Source: CAZXPA01 sp964642485
GTDB taxonomy: Bacteria > Patescibacteriota > Patescibacteriia > UBA2591 > UBA6264
DNA: 10,645 nucleotides
Direction: 5' to 3'
Assembly (NCBI GenBank): GCA_964642485.1
Contig: CAZXPA010000025.1
Span: forward strand, 1-10,645
Shown here in pieces: positions 5,802 through 10,645 of this stretch. Within the stretch, counting starts at the first letter, position 1; the number at the start of each line of letters is the position of its first letter. The notes beneath the pieces were generated by a model. That model saw nothing but the letters and a program-made list of their open reading frames with translations, had not been told where the DNA came from and ran no database searches. A program made the position numbers and the translations under genes.

Positions 5802-6698
5802 ATGATTCTTTCAATCATTATTGTTAATTGGAATGTTAAGCCGTTATTACAAGGATGTTTAAATTCTATTTTTCGTTACACCAAGGGATTAGAAACAGAG
5901 ATTATTGTTGTCGATAACAATTCAACTGATGGCAGTAAAGAATTTTTATCAAAGTTTAAGGCGAAAGGTTTAGAGTTTAAAGTTATTTTGAATAATCAAA
6001 ATAATGGCTTTGCTAAAGCTAATAATCAGGCCTTAAAAAAAGCTCGAGGAGAATTTATTTTATTTCTTAACCCAGACACGGAGATCACTGACAGCGCTTG
6101 CCAAAAAATAATTCAACAAATGCAAAAAAATAAAGATTGGGGGGTGGTTGGCTGTCAATTAGTTGGGATTGATAACAAAATTCAGCTATCAGTTAGAAGA
6201 TTTCCAACAGTTGCTTCGCAAATAATGATTTTTTTAAAACTTCAGTATTTATTTCCTCAAGCCAAGGTTTTAAAAGATTACCATCAAACTGATTTTAATT
6301 ACCAAAAATTAAGCGAAGTAGATCAGGTGGCTGGGACTTTTATTATGACTAAGCAAGAGGTGATAAAACAGGTTGGCTTGTTTGACGAGCACTTTCATTT
6401 ATGGTTTGAGGATGTGGATTTTTGTCAAAGAGTTAAACAAGCAGGCTGGAAAGTGATTTATAATCCTCAAGTAAAGATTCTTCATCATGGCGGGCAAAGC
6501 TTTTGGCAGCTTCTATCTTTAGCCAGACAAAGGATTTATAATAAAAGTGCAATTGCTTATTTTAAAAAACATTTTTCACCCCAAACTTATTGGCCATTAA
6601 TTATTTTACAGCCGATTAGTTTATTCTTAGCTTGTTTAAGTGAAGTTTTTTCACCAGCTAAGAAAATTAAAATAAAGAAAAGATTAAAGGTTGGCTAG
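5802..6698 (+). CDS. Family 2 glycosyltransferase (GT-A, rhamnosyltransferase-like)
   Basis: The 298-residue protein begins with the GT2 strand LSIIIVNWN. VVDNNSTDGS follows (Asp38 and Asp43, nucleotide-binding), then NNGFAKANNQ, LNPD (Asp92, the usual metal/nucleotide-site acidic position) and FEDVDFCQR (Glu203, Asp204 and Asp206, candidate catalytic/acceptor region). This layout is that of WbbL/RfbF-type transferases, which often add rhamnose or another deoxysugar in O-antigen-like glycans. The exact sugar is not inferable. One hydrophobic segment near the C-terminus (about 265-283) and a basic tail suggest membrane attachment on the inner face. The gene starts after a 64-base spacer filled by a repeat and has no obvious Shine-Dalgarno sequence. 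It is a close paralogue of the gene at 9340, with the key residues at identical positions. Confidence 0.9.
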   Translation: MILSIIIVNWNVKPLLQGCLNSIFRYTKGLETEIIVVDNNSTDGSKEFLSKFKAKGLEFKVILNNQNNGFAKANNQALKKARGEFILFLNPDTEITDSACQKIIQQMQKNKDWGVVGCQLVGIDNKIQLSVRRFPTVASQIMIFLKLQYLFPQAKVLKDYHQTDFNYQKLSEVDQVAGTFIMTKQEVIKQVGLFDEHFHLWFEDVDFCQRVKQAGWKVIYNPQVKILHHGGQSFWQLLSLARQRIYNKSAIAYFKKHFSPQTYWPLIILQPISLFLACLSEVFSPAKKIKIKKRLKVG

Positions 6699-6702
6699 AT
6701 CT

Positions 6703-8268
6703 ATGGAATTACCCAAACTTGCTCAAAAAATCAGAATAATTGTTTACCCCGTTAGAAATTATATGACAAAAATATTAAATAAATTTAGTTTAAGAAAGAG
6801 TTTTAAAAACGAAGTTTCTAACGGGGTTTACATCTTTTTTGCTTTTCAGATTTTATCAGTTTTAGGCTATGCTTGGCCCGGAGTCTCAGGTGTTATTTTT
6901 TGGCTAATTATTTTAGGAGCAATTGGTCTGAGTCTGTATAAAATAGAGTATGGATTCTTAATTCTTGTCTTTGAATTTTTTACTGGTCATGAAGGGCATA
7001 TGTTTGAATTTGCTGGCCTTTCATTAAGATTAGCTTTATTCTTAGTGGTGATGTTGACCTGGTTGATTAAGAAGATTGTTGACCAAAAACAAAGACAGTC
7101 CTTAACCCAGTTTTTAGATTCTCCTGGTTTTGTTTTGTTTTTAATTTTTCTATTTATTATTTTTCTAGCTTTAATTCAAGGACTAGTTCAGGGCAATCCT
7201 ATTTTAGCAATTAAGGATTGTATAAATTACGCTTATCTTGCTTTAGTTTTTCCTTTAATTGATATTTTAAAAAAGAGCTGGTTTCAAAAAAAGGTTTTTA
7301 ATCTTAGCCAGGCAGCAACAATTGGTTTGAGCCTTTTAATGATAATTGTTTTTATTCTTTTTGTTACCAACTTAGCTGAGGTTCATGATGAATTTTATTG
7401 GTGGTGGCGGGGGACAGTAATTGGCAAAGCAACAGATACAAGTAATGGTTTTTTCCGGATTGTTACTCCAGCTCATTTATTAATTTTACCTTTGTTCTTA
7501 GTTTATTTAAGTTTTTTAGCTGGGCCGAAAATAAAATTAAAAAGCCGTGGGAGTCAGCGAATAATTTGGCTAGCTGTTTTAGCTAGTTTAGCTGTTTTAA
7601 TTAGTTTTTCCCGAGCTTACTTTTTGGGCCTCCTGATTGGTTTAATAGTTTTAGCTTTAGGATTAGGTTGGCGTCGCTGGTTAATCTTTTCTTTAATCGT
7701 CATCCTTATTTTAATTGCTGAATTTGGCTTGCTTTATGGAATAGTTAGTGGGGGCCAGGCCCTACAAGGATTAGAGCTCTTTAAAGACAGAATGAAAACC
7801 ATAGTTTCTCCCGAACAAGAGTTAAGTTCTTTGACCCGGATGAATATTTTACCACGTTTAGTTAAAAAGATTAGTCAGTCACCAATTTTTGGCCAAGGTT
7901 TAGGAGCAACGGTTTCTTATACTGATTTATTAACTGGCGAAGAAAAGACTACTTTTCATCTTGACTGGGGATATTTAGAAATTTGGCTGGAGCTTGGTTT
8001 GTTTGGCTTAGTAACTTATTTATTAATTTTAGGATACATTTTCTATATTGGCTGGCAGAAGATTAAAGCTGCTGGACAGAATATTTTTCAAAAAAGATTA
8101 ATTGTTGGTCTTTTAGCTGGATTAGCTAGCTTAGCTGTTTCTACTTTAACCGGTCCATTTTTATTCCATCCCTTAGGTATTTTTTATTTGATTTTAACAA
8201 TAGCAATAATTACAAATATTAATAATTATGACTTCAAGAGTTACAATTCAGATTGTTACCTGGAATAG
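6703..8268 (+). CDS. O-antigen polymerase/ligase-like membrane protein (Wzy/WaaL type)
   Basis: The 521-residue protein (from ATG 6703) has about 11-13 hydrophobic segments. Its conserved part is that of the Wzy_C/O-antigen ligase domain: ISFSRAYFLGLLIGLIV (Arg304), then SPIFGQGLG, then a large extracytoplasmic segment ending THFHLDWGY-like at residues 417-423 (actually TFHLDWGY, His419), followed directly by LEIWLELGLFGLVTYLL. An arginine and a histidine in these places are functionally important in characterised ligases. Such enzymes either polymerise lipid-linked repeat units or transfer finished glycan to lipid or protein. I chose ATG 6703, four bases after the previous stop. TTG 6691 overlaps the upstream gene and ATG 6763 would skip the insert described next. 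Residues 14-43 (VYPVRN to SNGVY) are encoded by a palindromic repeat and replace what should be the start of the first membrane helix region. Confidence 0.85.
   Translation: MELPKLAQKIRIIVYPVRNYMTKILNKFSLRKSFKNEVSNGVYIFFAFQILSVLGYAWPGVSGVIFWLIILGAIGLSLYKIEYGFLILVFEFFTGHEGHMFEFAGLSLRLALFLVVMLTWLIKKIVDQKQRQSLTQFLDSPGFVLFLIFLFIIFLALIQGLVQGNPILAIKDCINYAYLALVFPLIDILKKSWFQKKVFNLSQAATIGLSLLMIIVFILFVTNLAEVHDEFYWWWRGTVIGKATDTSNGFFRIVTPAHLLILPLFLVYLSFLAGPKIKLKSRGSQRIIWLAVLASLAVLISFSRAYFLGLLIGLIVLALGLGWRRWLIFSLIVILILIAEFGLLYGIVSGGQALQGLELFKDRMKTIVSPEQELSSLTRMNILPRLVKKISQSPIFGQGLGATVSYTDLLTGEEKTTFHLDWGYLEIWLELGLFGLVTYLLILGYIFYIGWQKIKAAGQNIFQKRLIVGLLAGLASLAVSTLTGPFLFHPLGIFYLILTIAIITNINNYDFKSYNSDCYLE
6742..6831. 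repeat. 90-bp inverted repeat inserted in frame near the 5' end of the polymerase/ligase gene
   Basis: ACCCCGTTAGAAA (6746-6758) and TTTCTAACGGGGT (6815-6827) are perfect 13-bp inverted arms separated by 56 AT-rich bases. Outside them, GTTTACCCC and GGGGTTTAC keep partial symmetry. The span 6742-6831 is 90 bp, divisible by three, and reads through as VYPVRN at one arm and SNGVY at the other. Confidence 0.8.
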
Positions 8269-9334
8269 TCGTAAATTTCTAAAAGACTGCCTTGATTCTG
8301 TTTTTAATCAAACCTTTAAGAATTTTTCTGTTTTGATTATTGATAATGGTTCGAATGATGGGACAATTGAGTTTATTCAAGAGAGATATTTAAAAGAACA
8401 AAATAAGCAGATTTTTCTTTTTCGGAATAATAAAAATTTAGGTTTTTCTCAGGCTCACAATCAGGGCTTTTCCTTAAGTCAGCCTGACTTTATTTTAGTA
8501 ATGAACCCAGATATAATTTTGGAACCTGATTTTCTGCAGGAAATAATTAAGACTGCGGAAAAAAAGAAAAGGGTTGGGAGTTTTGGCGGGAAAATACTCA
8601 AAATTGAATTAGGTGATGTAGAATGTGATGAGAAAATAAAGACCAAGATTATTGATAGCACTGGGCTAAAAATTTTGAAAACCCGACATATTATTGATCG
8701 AGGAAGAGGCGATGAGGATAAAGGACAATATGATAAATCAAATAATGTTTTTGGTATTTCTGGAGCTTGTGTTTTATATCGCACCCAGGCCTTAGAAGAT
8801 GTAAAAATGCCTATTATTCGTAGTGGAGTCGTAGTTAGTAGAAAAAAGAAGCAAAGCGATTGGGAGTATTTTGACCAAGATTTTTTTGCCTATCAAGAAG
8901 ACATGGATTTAGCTTGGCGCTTACAATTAAGAAAATGGTCAGCTCTATATATCTCCGAAGCCAAAGCTTATCATTTTCGCTCAATTGGGATAAAAGAAAA
9001 AGTAAATTTACTTGAGATAGCTAAAGAGCATTTTCATCGGCCAGGAACGGTAGAGTGTTTTTCCTATCGCAATCACCTTTGGCTTTTGTTAAAAAATAGC
9101 TATGTCAGTAATTTTCTCCGTCATTTTTTCCTTATATTCTTTTATCAATTGGGTAAAGAGATTTATTTACTTTTTACCAAACCAAAGGTTTTATTTAAAG
9201 CTAGTTTTATGTTTTGGGGGAAATTTAGAAAGATGTTAAGAAAAAGAAAGCTTATAATGAAAAGAGCCAAGGTTGAGCCAAAAGAAATAAGAATGTGGAT
9301 GGAGAAGGTGCCAATTACCCGCATTTATCGTTAA
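8228..9334 (+). CDS. Family 2 glycosyltransferase, longer GT2 type
   Basis: The 368-residue protein opens with VTIQIVTWN, then IIDNGSNDGT (Asp39 and Asp44), NKNLGFSQAHNQG, VMNPD (Asp95) and the acceptor-region motif YQEDMDLAWR (Glu224, Asp225, Asp227). The sequence FGISGACVLYR before the last motif is typical of GT2 rhamnosyltransferase-like enzymes. Compared with its two GT2 neighbours it has a charged insert around residues 133-176 and a second Lys-rich one before the ED-D motif. It also has a long C-terminal region with a hydrophobic stretch (about 294-315) and a strongly basic tail that may bind the membrane. The ATG at 8228 lies inside the previous gene, giving a 41-base overlap in another frame. 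The first strand starts at residue 5, so no later start is possible. Translational coupling is likely, as there is no Shine-Dalgarno sequence. The sugar is unknown. Confidence 0.88.
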   Translation: MTSRVTIQIVTWNSRKFLKDCLDSVFNQTFKNFSVLIIDNGSNDGTIEFIQERYLKEQNKQIFLFRNNKNLGFSQAHNQGFSLSQPDFILVMNPDIILEPDFLQEIIKTAEKKKRVGSFGGKILKIELGDVECDEKIKTKIIDSTGLKILKTRHIIDRGRGDEDKGQYDKSNNVFGISGACVLYRTQALEDVKMPIIRSGVVVSRKKKQSDWEYFDQDFFAYQEDMDLAWRLQLRKWSALYISEAKAYHFRSIGIKEKVNLLEIAKEHFHRPGTVECFSYRNHLWLLLKNSYVSNFLRHFFLIFFYQLGKEIYLLFTKPKVLFKASFMFWGKFRKMLRKRKLIMKRAKVEPKEIRMWMEKVPITRIYR

Positions 9335-9339
9335 TAATT

Positions 9340-10149
9340 ATGGACTTATCAATAATTATTCTTAATTACAATCAAAAGAACCTTTTAAAGAATTGTTTGA
9401 AAAATCTTTTTGAGAGTAAGGTTAAGCTAAAATATGAAATTATTGTTATTGATAATAATTCAACTGATGGGAGTAAAAAATTTCTTTCAGAATTTAAAAT
9501 TAAAGAATTAGAGTTTAAAATTATTTTGAATAACAGAAACAATGGTTATGCTAAAGCCAATAATCAAGGAATTAAACTGGCTCAAGGTAAATATATATTG
9601 ATTTTAAACCCAGATGTGATTGTTTTACCTGATTCAATTGAAAAATTGGTTAAATTTTTAGACCAAAATCCTAAAGCAGCTCTAGTTGGACCGCAATTAC
9701 TTAATCCAGATAAGACAATTCAGCATTCCTGCTATAGTTTTCCCAGATTGTATACCCCAGCTGTTCGCCGGACTTTTTTAGGCAAATTACCTGGATTAAA
9801 AAAAGAACTCAAACGTTATTTAATGCTTGATTTTGACCACCAAAAAACAAAAGAGGTTGATTGGCTTTTAGGGGCAGCTTTAATGATTAGAAAAGAGATT
9901 TTAGATAAAATTGGGTTTTTTGATGAGCGCTATTTTCTGTATTTTGAAGACGTTGATTTGGCTCGTCGTATTAAGCAGGCTGGTTTTAAGGTCTATTATT
10001 TTTCTGAATCCCAGATGATTCATTTTCATCAGCGGCTTTCCGCCGCCCAGGCTAGTTTTCCTTCTCTTTTTTCTAAGATTACCTGGATTCATATTGCCAG
10101 TGCCCTTAAGTATTTTCGTAAGTGGTGGAAACAAAAAAGACCTACTTAG
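9340..10149 (+). CDS. Family 2 glycosyltransferase, paralogue of the 5802 gene
   Basis: The 269-residue protein has the GT2 order DLSIIILNYN, VIDNNSTDGS (Asp38, Asp43), NNGYAKANNQG, LNPD (Asp92), LLGAALMIRKE and FEDVDLARR (Glu203, Asp204, Asp206). I chose ATG 9340, five bases after the previous stop. An in-frame ATG at 9295 would add 15 residues that overlap the upstream gene and precede the first strand without homology. From this start, all key residues have the same numbers as in the gene at 5802, and the two share long stretches of protein and DNA. The C-terminus is shorter and lacks the hydrophobic segment of its paralogue, ending in a basic tail. It is the last gene of the glycan run. 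A convergent gene follows 21 bases later, and its terminator hairpin overlaps this gene's final codons. Confidence 0.9.
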   Translation: MDLSIIILNYNQKNLLKNCLKNLFESKVKLKYEIIVIDNNSTDGSKKFLSEFKIKELEFKIILNNRNNGYAKANNQGIKLAQGKYILILNPDVIVLPDSIEKLVKFLDQNPKAALVGPQLLNPDKTIQHSCYSFPRLYTPAVRRTFLGKLPGLKKELKRYLMLDFDHQKTKEVDWLLGAALMIRKEILDKIGFFDERYFLYFEDVDLARRIKQAGFKVYYFSESQMIHFHQRLSAAQASFPSLFSKITWIHIASALKYFRKWWKQKRPT

Positions 10150-10168
10150 CATAAAGCTTTTCGGTCTT
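10133..10168 (-). terminator. Likely intrinsic terminator of the minus-strand gene
   Basis: Read on the minus strand, AAGACC (from 10163-10168) and GGTCTT (from 10137-10142) form a six-pair stem, with an inner AGC/GCT pair in the loop, and TTTT follows. It lies just after the minus-strand stop (10171-10173) and covers the last codons of the convergent plus-strand gene. On the plus strand there is no T-run after the stem, so it would work mainly leftward. Confidence 0.45.
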
Positions 10169-10170
10169 AA

Positions 10171-10599
10171 TCAAGCAAGAAAGATGTAGAGCGTAAGAAT
10201 TAAAATGGCGACAAGCTCGCCTCCAAGGGTTGCCGATGCTTTCCTTAAAAGCAGGTCATCTTTTCTTGCATAATAATCACTGGTTAGAAAAACAAGTGAG
10301 ATAAGAACAGCGCCAACAAAAACAGCAAAAACAATAGGGCTGGCAATGTTGGCTTCAATCACAATCGCAGTTGCTCCAACCAGGGCAACAGGACGAGTAT
10401 CAGCCTTAATAGTCCTAAGGATTATCCCGGTAATACCAGCGCCAATAAAGAGAGTAATAATAACCGCAGTGGCAAGTAGACTAAGCGCATTAGAACCAGG
10501 GTTGGATTTACTGATTGACCAAAGACTGATTAACCAGATAAGGTAGAATGTTGCCAGGGTTATAGTGTTTACTACAAGTGCGTTAAGAAATCCTCTCAT
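10171..10599 (-). CDS. Small membrane protein of unknown function
   Basis: I do not recognise this 142-residue protein. It has four or five hydrophobic segments: about 8-28, 39-61, 70-105 (long enough for two), and 124-141 ending at the C-terminus. A short charged loop (YYARKDDLLLRKAS, about 108-121) precedes the last helix and another (RTIKADTRP) follows the second. No catalytic motif is visible. The start ATG (10597-10599) has a strong Shine-Dalgarno sequence, AAAGGAGGG at 10607-10615 read on the minus strand, spaced seven bases away. This is far better than any other gene here. Base use looks less AT-rich than in the glycan genes. It is convergent to them and so is not part of that operon; its promoter would lie near or beyond the right edge. 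Confidence 0.75.
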   Translation of the reverse strand: MRGFLNALVVNTITLATFYLIWLISLWSISKSNPGSNALSLLATAVIITLFIGAGITGIILRTIKADTRPVALVGATAIVIEANIASPIVFAVFVGAVLISLVFLTSDYYARKDDLLLRKASATLGGELVAILILTLYIFLA

Positions 10600-10606
10600 T
10601 TCTTTT

Positions 10607-10615
10607 CCCTCCTTT
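10607..10615 (-). promoter_or_regulatory. Strong ribosome-binding site
   Basis: AAAGGAGGG on the minus strand, seven bases before the ATG at 10599. It fixes the start of the small membrane protein and contrasts with the weak or missing sites of all plus-strand genes in the window. Confidence 0.8.
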
Positions 10616-10645
10616 TAAGAGTGTTTTATAGAGATTTTAAGAACC

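Noticed and set aside
8479..8784. Minus-strand open frame of 101 codons
   Set aside because: It lies within the well-supported GT2 gene with conserved motifs; composition is that of a shadow frame.
9295..9339. Earlier ATG start for the last GT2 gene
   Set aside because: It would add 15 residues before the first GT2 strand and overlap the upstream gene; with ATG 9340 the motif numbering equals that of its paralogue.
9901..10152. Minus-strand open frame of 83 codons
   Set aside because: It overlaps the EDVD motif region of the last GT2 gene and has no recognisable pattern.
10346..10546. Plus-strand open frame of 66 codons
   Set aside because: It is opposite the small membrane protein gene, which has a strong ribosome-binding site and a typical multi-helix profile.

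Overview
The window is AT-rich bacterial chromosomal DNA that most resembles a Candidate Phyla Radiation (Patescibacteria, Parcubacteria-like) genome. This is inferred from three features: a winged-helix/Cas2-like protein of a type common in that group, a ribosomal protein S9 with a long lysine-rich N-terminal extension, and mostly weak or absent Shine-Dalgarno sequences. Genes end at TAA, TAG and (once) TGA, so the standard bacterial code fits. No rRNA, tRNA, CRISPR array, transposase or integrase was seen.

Left region (1-2340). A PaaX-like/Cas2-domain regulator gene (76-651) is followed by a 16-bp tandem repeat that overlaps its stop codon, then a near-perfect 32-bp palindrome with a TATAAT box just downstream. 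The window's first bases look like the right half of a related palindrome, again followed by TATAAT, so the gene seems to be flanked by two copies of one operator-like site. Next, on the minus strand, is a 5'-truncated remnant of a small membrane protein with its own terminator. A plus-strand multi-pass membrane protein of unknown function (1192-2247) follows and ends at a strong intrinsic terminator nested in a second inverted repeat.

Central and right region (2333-10149). A likely promoter precedes rpsI (S9; no rplM is adjacent). Nine bases after rpsI begins a tightly packed plus-strand glycan cluster: a Wzx-like flippase, a GT-B glycosyltransferase, a GT2 glycosyltransferase, a Wzy/WaaL-like polymerase or ligase, and two more GT2 glycosyltransferases. 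The simplest reading is a Wzx/Wzy-type surface polysaccharide or glycoconjugate locus. The glycosyltransferases build a lipid-linked oligosaccharide on the cytoplasmic face, the flippase moves it across the membrane, and the polymerase/ligase polymerises or transfers it outside. The first and third GT2 enzymes are close paralogues.

Three different palindromic or degenerate repeats have entered this cluster. One forms the 3' end of the flippase gene and the following spacer. A second occurs once in frame inside the GT-B gene and again in the spacer after it. A third sits in frame in the N-terminus of the polymerase/ligase. This is the most unusual aspect of the window.

Right edge (10135-10645). 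A convergent minus-strand gene encodes a small four- to five-helix membrane protein of unknown function. It has by far the strongest Shine-Dalgarno sequence in the window and a likely terminator that overlaps the end of the last glycosyltransferase gene.
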